From DATKEJ01 sp963768715 (GTDB lineage: Bacteria > Bacteroidota > Rhodothermia > Rhodothermales > DATKEJ01): 64,000 bases of DNA. The stretch is taken from assembly GCA_963768715.1 (NCBI GenBank), contig CAVYJC010000011.1, positions 496,001-560,000 on the forward strand. The letters are read 5' to 3'. Below, piece by piece: positions 35,925-45,030 of this stretch. The translations under genes and the position numbers were made by a program. Below the pieces are notes generated by a model. It made no database searches. It was not told the DNA's origin and saw only the letters and a list, made by a program, of their open reading frames with translations. Positions within the stretch are counted from its first letter, which is position 1. Each line of letters starts with the position of its first letter.

Positions 35925-37151
35925 AATCCAAGGCCGATCCATTCGCAACAACGTATCACTCGCCACAGCCACGTGGTTCCGGTGATCGACAACGAAACGA
36001 ACCGAATCGGCGCGAGGAAACGCCGAAGTACGAGTTTCCACAGTGCCGTCACGTCTGAGCAGTCCCAAGTCACGGTCGAGGAGGTTGTTCTCAGCATCCA
36101 GGATCGATATGAGTACCCAGTCGACGTAAGAGCTCTGCTCAGGGAAATGCCCACCCGAGAACGACCAGAACCATGGTTCGGATCCATACGGGTGGTCAAT
36201 TGGAACGACCGACGCGTCGTGCAGGGCCGTAGACATTCTGCCGTTCGACGTGTAAGATCCTTCCAGGAATACTCGCAGCCGGTACAGAAGGACCTGGTCT
36301 ATCTCCTCAAAGTGGTCGCCTCGGAAGAGCCGCATCGTCGCTAGCTGTTCTCGCGCTGCTTCCCTGAATGCAGATGTCGGATAATCGAGCAGGAATGCAG
36401 CGTATTTCTGATTAACGGTGTCCCGCCCTGCCGGCGTACACGTTCCTTCCGGTTGCACTGGAACAATGCATTCAATTTCGTAATGGACATCGGCGTAGAG
36501 AGCATCGAGGTAGTGAAGGAACTCCTTCATTTCCGGAGAAAGGAGTGGCTCCTTCGAGAAAAGCGTATCAAGAGCCGACTCGATAGTCTTGTCCATCCCG
36601 TAATTCGAGTATAGGTATGTCAAACGCGCTGCTGTTGTGAGCGCGTCCACCAGTGATGAATCAACCCCCGGAGGCTTAGTAACGACGAACGAGGTTGAGG
36701 CCACCGGGTCATCGGTTCCCGTTATTTCGTTTCGAAAAGTCACCGCCACTTCGTAGGTGCCAGTTGATTCCCAGACCGGCCAACTGAGCGAAAGATTGAT
36801 GGTGTCGGTCTTCGATTCCCCAGCTTGATAGGTGAGAGCTGGCGAGCGAGAGCCCCAGTTGCTCTCGTCCAGTATCCAGTGTTCTCGGAGCGTTTGGCCG
36901 TCTGGCGCCTGGATTTGCCAATTGACCGAAGCATTGAGCCTTCCAGGCAAACCGTAGTCTTGCGACTTGGAGCTCGCGTTGGTGATGGTCATGTCGATGA
37001 GTACAGGTGCGAATTGTGGGTAAGAGCCCATCTGGGGCACGAGACTTACCACTGGCAACTCATCGTAATAGAACGGCTGACAGAATGCCACGCGACCAAC
37101 TGGTGTTAACACCATGGAGCCGGCACTCAATAGATATAGAAGCTTCTTCAT
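35130..37151 (-). CDS. Large exported dockerin-containing protein, copy 1
   Basis: 673 residues from 37151 (signal MKKLLYLLSAGSMVLTPVGRVAF). The N-terminal two thirds hold an Ig-like region (FAPVLIDMTITNASSKSQDYG) and helical segments. After YVDWVLISIL and VVDHRNHVAVASD comes a dockerin-like calcium module (DANGDGLVAAADFDAWL and DFNMDRQVTALDFTKWI), then a cohesin-like beta domain (LASMTIDVFYDSSEVALG) to the C-terminus. Its start overlaps the upstream stop by ATGA. The C-terminal block is the same as copy 2 at the DNA level while the N-terminal parts are only distantly related. Confidence 0.78.
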   Translation of the reverse strand: MKKLLYLLSAGSMVLTPVGRVAFCQPFYYDELPVVSLVPQMGSYPQFAPVLIDMTITNASSKSQDYGLPGRLNASVNWQIQAPDGQTLREHWILDESNWGSRSPALTYQAGESKTDTINLSLSWPVWESTGTYEVAVTFRNEITGTDDPVASTSFVVTKPPGVDSSLVDALTTAARLTYLYSNYGMDKTIESALDTLFSKEPLLSPEMKEFLHYLDALYADVHYEIECIVPVQPEGTCTPAGRDTVNQKYAAFLLDYPTSAFREAAREQLATMRLFRGDHFEEIDQVLLYRLRVFLEGSYTSNGRMSTALHDASVVPIDHPYGSEPWFWSFSGGHFPEQSSYVDWVLISILDAENNLLDRDLGLLRRDGTVETRTSAFPRADSVRFVVDHRNHVAVASDTLLRMDRPWIHDFTTGHALAGVPNPQKQIVSGQDTVYAMWAGDANGDGLVAAADFDAWLQSTTAGETGYRPTDFNMDRQVTALDFTKWIANTTAHAETGISDSLYNVLYPSDGGGVGLTIQSELTGPQCYVRLNVTRDTGNDYWVNVEAKTDVAEKTLASMTIDVFYDSSEVALGSTEPGVLQDGYQVAISERVRESGHFVRVDVRAAGIPTQSLGHDLGTDWEVVRKLYFSRTPPKRDAGTSIRARSLAIDFFTVHWNAGGHNGTVSSPVEIQ

Positions 37152-37810
37152 TCCTGTTCGAGTTCGAGCAACACGTCGCAATATCCAAGGTCGTCCAGCC
37201 AGTGAAGATTCATCAACGGGATGTCCTCCTGGACATCGAAGTCCTCGGTGCAAAAGGGACCCAGCTTGTTGATCAGCACCGAAGGTCTTGTACCGCCATG
37301 GCCCGACCTTCCTAAGGCGTGTCCAACTTCATGGAGAGTTACTCGACTTACCGCTTCCTGTTGTGTCAGTGTTAGTGACTTGCCGTCAAGTGCACTTGTA
37401 TTGCCACCATACCCGGCAATCGCAAACGGGTTGACAAGGTCGTCCGTGTCTCCGTCTTCCGTGACGTCATTGAAATCAAATCTCGCATACATTAGGGGGT
37501 CACCTGCATTCGGCGATACGATGACGGGGAATATCACGTCCGCCTCCTCCGGTATCGAGTTTAGGAGAGGGTCATAGTAGGCCGATATCGTTTTCGTGAA
37601 TATCTGAGACTCATTCGTGCAACCGCGACCCGAGATTGTCTTACCATAGGTAGGTCCATATGTACTCCTCTCGAGGTGCCGCCGTCTTTGATTTTCAGAC
37701 GCCATCTGTTCTACCACGAATAAAAAGCACCCAAGCGCCCCTCCAACACAGGCGGGATCATCCCAGGATATCTCTCCCCAATAGTACCGGCCCTCGTGAA
37801 CGTGGCCGTT
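37148..37810 (-). pseudogene. Zinc-metallopeptidase-like C-terminal piece, 5' end disrupted
   Basis: The reading frame contains YYDPLLNSIPEEADVIFPV, YARFDFNDVTEDG, and TLHEVGHALGRSGHGG, a zincin HExxH motif, before a cysteine-containing tail (FCTEDFDVQ). The spacing HExxHxxGxxxH has one residue more than the metzincin consensus. Upstream of about 37800 this frame is only a shadow of the T9SS duplicate, so the natural N-terminus is missing or joined to it through a frameshift (a missing G near 37797). The 3' end overlaps the next gene by 4 bp, as in an intact operon. Confidence 0.55.
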
Positions 37811-38070
37811 GCCGACTCGCCGACCTCCAGTACACCAATCGGCTTTATCGTCTGTTCGAAGGTGAGCCAAATCGGGCCTCCGTTCAGTTGCGCCGCCACG
37901 TCTTTCAACGAACTGTTCGTGGAGTTTACCACCTCCAGTTCGATCCGGTTCGATTCGGCCGCGAACGGAATGGCGTACGCACCCAGATCGGATTGTTTCG
38001 CGACCGGCTGGGCGATGGCTGTGGATGCGACTGCCACCACCATGGCTATTGGAGCACATTTCTTGAACAT
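37711..38070 (-). pseudogene. Truncated duplicate of the T9SS-sorted protein (N-terminal part only)
   Basis: The first 28 codons match the gene at 34462-35127 exactly at DNA level; residues 29-85 are related (IELEVVNSTNSSLKDVAAQL vs IELEVVNTTSGPLKDVSVHL). The frame then leaves the family at about residue 88 and ends in FYSW. No sorting domain remains. It probably lost its 3' half in a deletion that fused it to the metallopeptidase segment. Confidence 0.7.
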
Positions 38071-38867
38071 GACTACTGGATTTCTACCGGGGAACTGACG
38101 GTTCCGTTATGGCCGCCTGCATTCCAGTGAACCGTGAAGAAGTCGATGGCGAGCGATCGCGCGCGAATCGACGTGCCCGCGTCACGTTTCGGCGGCGTGC
38201 GGCTGAAGTACAGTTTGCGAACGACCTCCCAATCCGTTCCAAGATCATGGCCCAGAGATTGGGTCGGGATGCCGGCCGCTCTGACGTCAACCCGTACGAA
38301 ATGACCACTTTCTCTTACGCGCTCCGATATTGCAACCTGGTACCCGTCCTGCAACACGCCAGGTTCGGTGCTCCCCAGGGCCACCTCCGATGAATCGTAG
38401 AAGACGTCAATGGTCATCGAGGCCAGTGTCTTTTCGGCCACATCTGTCTTGGCCTCAACGTTGACCCAGTAATCATTCCCAGTGTCTCGAGTTACATTCA
38501 GTCGCACGTAGCACTGAGGACCGGTCAACTCTGATTGAATGGTGAGGCCGACCCCGCCTCCGTCGGACGGATAAAGGACGTTGTACAAGGAGTCGCTGAT
38601 TCCTGTCTCCGCGTGGGCGGTGGTATTGGCAATCCACTTCGTGAAATCGAGTGCGGTTACCTGCCTGTCCATGTTGAAGTCTGTCGGGCGATATCCCGTC
38701 TCTCCAGCCGTCGTAGACTGAAGCCAGGCGTCGAAATCCGCTGCTGCGACCAGGCCGTCTCCATTGGCATCACCCGCCCACATCGCGTAGACCGTGTCTT
38801 GTCCTGAGACGATCTGCTTCTGCGGATTCGGAACGCCGGCCAAGGCGTGGCCGGTGGTGAAGTCGTG
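37987..38867. repeat. 881-bp direct repeat, copy B
   Basis: Partner of 35044-35924; I found no mismatch when reading the two copies side by side. Confidence 0.9.
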
Positions 38868-40091
38868 CCTCACTACGCCCAGGTTGAGGTCCAGCAGAGA
38901 GTCCGACATTATCGCGACGTGGTTCCGGTGGTCCACGACGACGGCATAGTTGCCCCTCTGGATATTCACAAATCTAGCCGTAAACTCCCCGTTCGAAGGG
39001 AGCTGGGCTGGAATTCGGGCCACAATTGGTTGCTCCGGTGAAGTTGTGTCTACGAGGGTGACGAGCACCCAGTCGACGACATCGTCGGCAGGATTGTCGT
39101 CGAAGAATACCCCATTCGTTTGCCACGGCTCCTCTGAGTATGGAGACTCTCTCGGAATGACATTGTGGACGCTCAGATCAAGCGACAAAGACGATACATC
39201 CAATGCGCCCTGCAGAAACACCTTCCCCTTGACGTAAGTCAATACGTCGGCGAATTTCGTGTAGTCGGTTCCCCCACCGTAGTATTCGAGATCAAGCAGT
39301 CTCTGATTGACGACTTTGTTATACACCGATAGTGGATAATCTGACTGAAAGTCAGCAAACCGCTGTATATAGTCAGTCGAATCGCGATTCCCCCACGACC
39401 AGTCAAGCTCGGCGAAAAGACCGTGGACGAACTGAGTGAATTCCGCAACGTGAGTAGGGAGACCAGGAAGATGCCACAGACTGTCAAGAAGCATCTCGTG
39501 ATCTGGGATTTGCGAAAACAAATTCGACCAGGGCAACAGATCTAACGTTTCACGCGTCGCCTTCGCAATCAGATCCAAGAGGTCGGCATCGATCCCGGTT
39601 GGATTGACGACATCGAAACCGGTTTCAGCGATGCTTGTCCACATCCCAGACGCTTGGTCAGCAAAGTCGACGACCACCCTGAATGCCCCAGTGTCCTGAA
39701 AGACCGGATACGCCATCAAGAGGTTGAACGTATCGGATCGGGTCTCCGATGGCTCAAATGTGTAGGTTTGATTGGACGGAAACTCAGAACGGGGATACAA
39801 ATCGTATTCTATCATCTCCGTACTGTCTGGAGCCAAAACCTTTAAGTAAATCGAGTTCGGCCATGTGGGCAACAAGCCCACTGGTCCATACTCCTGACGC
39901 CTATCGCTCGTGTTTGTGACGTGGAGAGTGACAATGATTGGTTCGAATCGCTCGTAAGTGGACTTGTCCGTAGACACGGCGACACTTGGCGAGGTGTCGT
40001 AGAGCATTTGTGCACTTGCTCCGCCGTGGCAGGCAAAAAGGACCAGCGTCATAAAGATCGCAAGTTTGAATTGTCGCATGCTTTGCCTCAC
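38073..40091 (-). CDS. Large exported dockerin-containing protein, copy 2
   Basis: 672 residues from a GTG at 40091 that overlaps the upstream TGA; an ATG at 40079 (MRQFKLAIFMTLVLFACHGGASA) is an alternative. Same architecture as copy 1: Ig-like domain (FEPIIVTLHVTNTSDRRQEYG), helical middle, VVDWVLVTLVD and VVDHRNHVAIMSD, dockerin-like module, cohesin-like C-terminal domain. From DFTTGHALAGVPNPQ onward it is identical to copy 1, including synonymous sites. Confidence 0.78.
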   Translation of the reverse strand: MRQSMRQFKLAIFMTLVLFACHGGASAQMLYDTSPSVAVSTDKSTYERFEPIIVTLHVTNTSDRRQEYGPVGLLPTWPNSIYLKVLAPDSTEMIEYDLYPRSEFPSNQTYTFEPSETRSDTFNLLMAYPVFQDTGAFRVVVDFADQASGMWTSIAETGFDVVNPTGIDADLLDLIAKATRETLDLLPWSNLFSQIPDHEMLLDSLWHLPGLPTHVAEFTQFVHGLFAELDWSWGNRDSTDYIQRFADFQSDYPLSVYNKVVNQRLLDLEYYGGGTDYTKFADVLTYVKGKVFLQGALDVSSLSLDLSVHNVIPRESPYSEEPWQTNGVFFDDNPADDVVDWVLVTLVDTTSPEQPIVARIPAQLPSNGEFTARFVNIQRGNYAVVVDHRNHVAIMSDSLLDLNLGVVRHDFTTGHALAGVPNPQKQIVSGQDTVYAMWAGDANGDGLVAAADFDAWLQSTTAGETGYRPTDFNMDRQVTALDFTKWIANTTAHAETGISDSLYNVLYPSDGGGVGLTIQSELTGPQCYVRLNVTRDTGNDYWVNVEAKTDVAEKTLASMTIDVFYDSSEVALGSTEPGVLQDGYQVAISERVRESGHFVRVDVRAAGIPTQSLGHDLGTDWEVVRKLYFSRTPPKRDAGTSIRARSLAIDFFTVHWNAGGHNGTVSSPVEIQ

Positions 40092-40633
40092 TTGATCTTG
40101 ACGAAGTTCAAATCGTCTTGTTGAAAGCTGAATGCTGCCCCAGGGCCGAGCCCTCCGCGCATAACAGTCACTATTCCGGTCGGATGGTAATCATTACCGT
40201 CGCCGGGGTTGGGATATATACCTATCGCATCTGTCCCGCTCGCATGCAGAGGATCCTGCCAGCAAACCTGACAACGAATTGATTCCGTGTGACATGCGGA
40301 TTCCACTGCGGGCGGTCTTTCCCCTGGTGTTAGCGCGGATTCCGGTCTCGACGGCAAATTAGTGAGATAAACCTGAATGTTATTACGATCTGGTCCTTGT
40401 ACTCCGAAGATGCCAAGCCACGTGAGTGCTTGATCTGGATCACCAGGTCCCTTGAACGTCGTGACGCCACCGGAGGGTGTGTAGTTGTAACCTCCTACGC
40501 TGGGTGGACAGAATCCAGCCTCGTTCTTCAGGCTATTGATCACGAAGGTCGTGTCGTCCGACGAGATGGTCGTATCGAGGATCAGTGCGGTTACAAGAAT
40601 CGACCACTGTCGAATTGCGAGGAGTCCTTTCAT
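40088..40633 (-). CDS. Exported protein of unknown function
   Basis: 181 residues from the ATG at 40633, which gives a signal peptide (SILVTALILDTTIS). Contains a Cys-rich stretch (ACHTESIRCQVCW) and glycine/proline-rich loops (YTPSGGVTTFKGPGDP). Not recognised. It is first gene of the minus-strand series that runs through both dockerin copies, with its stop overlapping the next start. Confidence 0.55.
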   Translation of the reverse strand: MKGLLAIRQWSILVTALILDTTISSDDTTFVINSLKNEAGFCPPSVGGYNYTPSGGVTTFKGPGDPDQALTWLGIFGVQGPDRNNIQVYLTNLPSRPESALTPGERPPAVESACHTESIRCQVCWQDPLHASGTDAIGIYPNPGDGNDYHPTGIVTVMRGGLGPGAAFSFQQDDLNFVKIK

Positions 40634-40921
40634 CGGCGTCGAGGGTCTGGCGAGACACCGCAATTGCGTGTGCTCCTTCGCCCGCTTTCCTTCGGTACGG
40701 ACGCAACCTGTTTACGAGTTCTGTACATGCACGCTTGTCAGCCCCCCCCCCGAGTTTGTGTGGGGGCGTCCCCGACGCGGAAGGATCACGTAGCAAACCA
40801 TGCCCGGGCGGTTATTTCCGCGGTCTGCGGGAATCTGCCGCGGGACCACTCATCACTAGATTCTGAACTCTGCATTCTGAATTGTATCATACTTCCTCCA
40901 CCCCAAACCTGACCAGGTCAC
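40634..40921. other. 288-bp divergent intergenic region with C10 tract and 7-bp repeat
   Basis: Contains a run of ten C at 40742-40751, about 110 bp upstream of the exported-protein start, and a heptamer tract (AGATTCT, GAACTCT, GCATTCT, GAATTGT) at 40857-40885 before the symporter gene. No gene is seen. Confidence 0.6.
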
Positions 40922-42449
40922 GTGACCGCGCAGTACATCGTTCTCGTCCTCTACTTCCTCATCCTGCTCGGCATCGGCGTCGTCGCTTCCAGGCGAGTCG
41001 GCGATCTGGCCGACTACTTCGTCGCCGGGAAGAAGCTCGGATATTGGGTTGTATCCTTTTCTGCGCGGGCAACCGGCGAATCCGCGTGGCTGCTACTGGG
41101 CTTGACCGGCATGGGCGCCGCTGCAGGCGTGAGCGCCTTCTGGGTCGTGGTCGGAGAAGTCCTGGGTGTCACGATCTCCTGGTTCGTCCTTGCGCCGCCA
41201 TTCAAGGCGCAATCGGATGCGTACGGCTCCATCACTGTCCCCGACTACTTAGTCAGCAGGTTCGAGGAGCGTGGGGCGTCGAAGCGCTCCACGACCGTGC
41301 TTGAGAGCCCTGGCCGCAGGTTCGCTCGCGCTCTTCGTGACGATCTATGTCAGCGCCCAAATCGACGCCACAGGAAAGGCTTTCGAGAGCTTCCTGACGT
41401 GGAATTACTACACCGGCGCCTTCATCGGATTCGGAATCGTGGTCGTGTACACCTTCGCGGGCGGATTCTTCGCCGTCGCCTGGTCGGATCTCTTTCAGGG
41501 ATTGATCATGCTGTTCGGTCTCGTGGCGCTTCCAATCGGGGCGCTCGCCGTCATCCCGGATGTCTCGGCCGTTTGGGAGCAAATGGGCCGCGTGGATCCG
41601 GGGCTTACCTCGATCTGGGGATCGAACGGTTTTGGACTCGCGGGCATCCTGGTCGTGATATCCTTCCTCGCCATCGGACTCGGTTTTCTCGGCTCCCCGC
41701 AGGTGTTCGTCCGCTTCATGTCGCTCCGCCGAGCAGACGATCTTCGGAAAGGACGATGGATTGCCATCGTTTATACGCTGCTGACGGACGGCTGCGCCGT
41801 GCTCGCCGGCATTTTTGGACGGTACCTTCTGGTAGGTGACGGAAGTCTCGAGGCGCGCCTGGGCATCTCCGGAGAGGCGGTCCTGCCGGAGCTGGCGGCG
41901 CACCTGTTTCCCGCTATCATCGTCGGGTTCTACGTAGCGGCCGTTCTTGCTGCAATCATGTCGACGATCGATTCGCTGCTGATCGTCGCATCCAGCGCCG
42001 TGACGCGCGATTTCTATCAGCAGATCCTCCATCCAACCGCAGGCAACAAACACCTTACGCGTCTCTCCCGGTCGGTGACGCTGGTACTCGCGGCAACCGC
42101 CCTCCTGATTTCAATGACCGTTTCGGTGCTGTCTCCTGATCGTACCATCTTCTGGTACGTCATTTTCGGATGGTCTGGAATTGCCGCAACCTTTTGTCCG
42201 ACGATCATCCTCTCGCTCTTCTACAAACGGTTCACGGCCCGCGGGGCAATCGCCGCAATGGCAACCGGGCTAATCGGCGTGCCCTTGTTCCAGTTCGCGT
42301 TTCCTGCCTTGCCGGGAATCGGCCACTACTTCGGATTGGTGGGCGAAATGGCGCCGTCGTTCGTTCTTTCGGCGGTAGTTGGGGTGGTGGTGTCAATGTT
42401 GGGACGAACGAAGGACACCAAATACCAAAAGTCAAACACCAAACTTTAG
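40922..42449 (+). CDS. Sodium:solute symporter (SSS family), frameshifted
   Basis: About 508 residues and 13 spans when repaired. The N-terminal frame (QYIVLVLYFLILLGIGVVASRRV, DYFVAGKKLG, WWL-type SARATGESAWLLLGLTGMG) passes into the second frame (RALAAGSLALFVTIYVSAQ ... LLIVASSAVTRDFYQQ) after one extra T at 41301-41302. DYFVAGKKLG and the Na2-site region SARATGESA fit PutP-type transporters. The last dozen residues are encoded by a 7-bp repeat tract. It is the first gene of the pyrimidine catabolic cluster, so a pyrimidine, hydantoin or beta-amino acid substrate is plausible. Confidence 0.82.
42415..42444. repeat. 7-bp tandem repeat (ACACCAA word) inside the 3' end of the symporter gene
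   Basis: ACACCAA, ATACCAA, AAGTCAA, ACACCAA in register; it supplies the final codons of the symporter frame. Confidence 0.65.
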
Positions 42450-42595
42450 TTGGAGTTAGCTCGAAGCGCTCAATTCAGCGTCGCTACGCTTCGCCGCGGC
42501 TCGGTTCGAGATGACAGTCGAGTCGCTGTCCCTTTTGCACAATCATCGCCTCCGCCGTATCTATTCAGTTTCCGAGGATTTTGACCGGGAGAACA

Positions 42596-43468
42596 ATGGA
42601 CCACAGAGTTGTTCGGGCCGGCCTCGTGCAAACGCGCTTGACCGAGCCCACCGATGCGCCGTTGGAGCGCATCAAGCAATCGATGATAGACCGCCACATC
42701 GAACAGCTTGACGAAGCTGCCTCGAAAGGGGTGCAGGTCGCATGCCTTCAGGAGCTCTTTTACGGCCCCTACTTCGCTGCTGAGCAAAAAGAGCACTGGT
42801 ATGGTTTGACGGAGCGCGTACCTGACGGGCCTACGACCAAGGTGATGCAGGAAGTCGCGAAGAAGCACGGAATGGTTCTCGTCCTCCCTGTCTACGAAGA
42901 GGACATGACCGGCGTCTACTACAACACGGCAGCGGTCATTGACGCCGATGGATCCTACCTCGGCAAGTTTCGGAAAATGCATATCCCGCACTGCAATCCG
43001 GGATTCTGGGAGAAGTTCTATTTCAAGCCGGGCAATATGGGATACCCCGTCTTCGACACGGCGGTGGGCAAGGTCGGCGTGTACATCTGCTACGACAGGC
43101 ACTTCCCCGAAGGCTGGCGCGAGCTGGGTCTGAACGGCGCCGAGATCGTGTTCAATCCATCCGCAACCGTGGCCGGTCTGAGCGAATACCTCTGGCGGCT
43201 CGAGCAGCCCGCAGCGGCCTGCGCAAACATCTATTATGTCGGCGCCATCAACCGCGTCGGTACGGAAGCGCCGTGGAACATCGGCGAGTTTTACGGAAGC
43301 TCGTACTTCGCGAACCCGAGGGGCGAAATCATCGCCCAGGCGCCGAGAGATCAGGATGCCGTCGTGGTGGCGGATCTCGATCTCGAGTTGATACGTGAGG
43401 TCCGCAATGTCTGGCAGTTCTACCGGGATCGACGTCCCGAGACGTACGTCGACATCGTGAAGCTCTGA
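42596..43468 (+). CDS. pydC: Beta-ureidopropionase (N-carbamoyl-beta-alanine amidohydrolase)
   Basis: A 290-residue nitrilase-superfamily enzyme hydrolysing N-carbamoyl-beta-alanine (or the 2-methyl form) to the beta-amino acid, CO2 and ammonia. Catalytic Glu in CLQELFYGP, Lys in GKFRKMHIPH, Cys in VGVYICYDRHFPEGWRELG. FNPSATVAGLSEYLW and AINRVGTE are shared with animal beta-ureidopropionase and separate it from N-carbamoylputrescine amidases. Shine-Dalgarno GGGAG precedes the ATG at 42596. Third step of reductive pyrimidine breakdown; the first two are encoded downstream. Confidence 0.9.
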   Translation: MDHRVVRAGLVQTRLTEPTDAPLERIKQSMIDRHIEQLDEAASKGVQVACLQELFYGPYFAAEQKEHWYGLTERVPDGPTTKVMQEVAKKHGMVLVLPVYEEDMTGVYYNTAAVIDADGSYLGKFRKMHIPHCNPGFWEKFYFKPGNMGYPVFDTAVGKVGVYICYDRHFPEGWRELGLNGAEIVFNPSATVAGLSEYLWRLEQPAAACANIYYVGAINRVGTEAPWNIGEFYGSSYFANPRGEIIAQAPRDQDAVVVADLDLELIREVRNVWQFYRDRRPETYVDIVKL

Positions 43469-43496
43469 CCTAATCCACCAATTCAGAGAATTCGCA

Positions 43497-45005
43497 GTGA
43501 GTACCCGAATGAGGATCGATGCCGACGTTCGCACCTCCCCGCTTTACAATGACGACCTGGCTCCCGTCGATCTGGAGCATCGAACCTGGAGCATGTGGAA
43601 CATTGCCGCGCTCTGGGTGGGCATGGCCGTCTGCATTCCCACTTATACGATAGCCGCCGGTCTGATTTCTCAGGGAATGACTTGGGTGCAGGCGCTGGTC
43701 ACAATTACCGTGGGCAACATCATCGTGCTCGTGCCGATGGTGCTAAATGCGCACGCCGGCACGAAATACGGTATCCCGTTTCCGGTGCTGGTTCGATCCT
43801 CGTACGGCACCCTGGGCGCCAACATCCCGGCGCTCATGCGTGCGCTCGTCGCGTGCGGCTGGTTCGGCATCCAGACATGGATCGGCGGCTCGGCCATCTA
43901 CACGCTCCATTCCGTGATCTTCGGCTTCGAGCCGGCCGGACCGGCGGACATGCTCCCCGTAATCGGCCTGTCGACAGGTCAATTGGCCTGTTTTCTGCTC
44001 TTCTGGGCCATCAACATCGCCGTCATACTAGCGGGCATCAATACCATCAAATGGCTGGAGACCTTCTCAGCCCCCTTCCTGCTTCTGATAGGGCTTGGCC
44101 TGCTCTGGTGGGGCGTTTCCAACGCCGGCGGTTGGGGTCCCGTGCTCTCGGAGGACACGGTGGCCAAGGTTCGCGGCGAATTGGGCGGAGATTTCAGTTT
44201 CTGGAAAGCGTTCTGGCCGAATCTGACCGCCATGATAGGCTTCTGGGCCACGATCTCGCTCAACATCCCGGACTTTACGCGCTACTCAAGGCGTCAAAAG
44301 GACCAGGTACTCGGGCAATTGATCGGTCTTCCGACCACGATGGCGCTGTATTCCTTCATCGGAATCGCCGTGACGAGCGCCTCGGTGATCATGTTCGGGG
44401 AAGCGATTTGGGATCCGGTTCTGCTCCTGGGGAAATTCAACGAGCCTTTTGTCGTCGGCTTCGCCCTGTTTGCCCTGACGATTGCGACGCTCTCGACGAA
44501 CATCGCGGCGAACGTCGTTTCCCCGGCCAACGATTTCTCCAACCTTGCTCCAAGGAAGATCAATTTCAAGAAAGGCGGACTTATTACCGGCGTCGTAGGG
44601 ATCCTCATTTTCCCCTGGAAGCTTTACACCGATCTTGGGAACTACATCTTCACCTGGCTGATTGGATACAGCGCGCTGCTTGGATCCATAGCCGGGGTAA
44701 TGATCGTTGACTACTATCTTTTGCGACGAACGGAGATCGACGTCAACGACCTCTATCGCGAGGAGGGCCGCTATACCTACAGCGGTGGAGTCAACTGGCG
44801 AGCCGTATGGGCGACAATACTCGGAATCATTCCCAACGTCCCGGGCTTCCTTAGCCAGGCCACGCATGGCGCAATCGCCGTGCCCGAGTTCTTCACGCAT
44901 CTCTACACGTATGCGTGGTTTGTAAGTCTAGCGGTGTCGGGACTGACGTACATCATCCTCATGAGAGGGACGCCTTCTGCTGCCAGATCGATGCAGGGTA
45001 TGTAA
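43497..45005 (+). CDS. NCS1-family nucleobase/hydantoin permease
   Basis: A 502-residue, 12-span transporter starting at GTG 43497. The NCS1 hallmarks are in place: DLAPVDLEHRTWSMWNIAALWVGMAVC, GIPFPVLVRSSYGTLGANIP, CGWFGIQTWIGG (substrate-contacting tryptophan), NIPDFTRYSR and a C-terminal GIIPNVPGF. Homologues carry uracil, allantoin or hydantoin with sodium. It lies between beta-ureidopropionase and dihydropyrimidinase, so a dihydropyrimidine or uracil substrate is likely. Confidence 0.9.
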   Translation: MSTRMRIDADVRTSPLYNDDLAPVDLEHRTWSMWNIAALWVGMAVCIPTYTIAAGLISQGMTWVQALVTITVGNIIVLVPMVLNAHAGTKYGIPFPVLVRSSYGTLGANIPALMRALVACGWFGIQTWIGGSAIYTLHSVIFGFEPAGPADMLPVIGLSTGQLACFLLFWAINIAVILAGINTIKWLETFSAPFLLLIGLGLLWWGVSNAGGWGPVLSEDTVAKVRGELGGDFSFWKAFWPNLTAMIGFWATISLNIPDFTRYSRRQKDQVLGQLIGLPTTMALYSFIGIAVTSASVIMFGEAIWDPVLLLGKFNEPFVVGFALFALTIATLSTNIAANVVSPANDFSNLAPRKINFKKGGLITGVVGILIFPWKLYTDLGNYIFTWLIGYSALLGSIAGVMIVDYYLLRRTEIDVNDLYREEGRYTYSGGVNWRAVWATILGIIPNVPGFLSQATHGAIAVPEFFTHLYTYAWFVSLAVSGLTYIILMRGTPSAARSMQGM

Positions 45006-45030
45006 GCAAGACATCAATGAATCAACTGAT

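Noticed and set aside
37340..37376. Metzincin peptidase signature
   Set aside because: HEVGHALGRSGH has one residue too many for HExxHxxGxxH, so only a general zincin HExxH call is justified.
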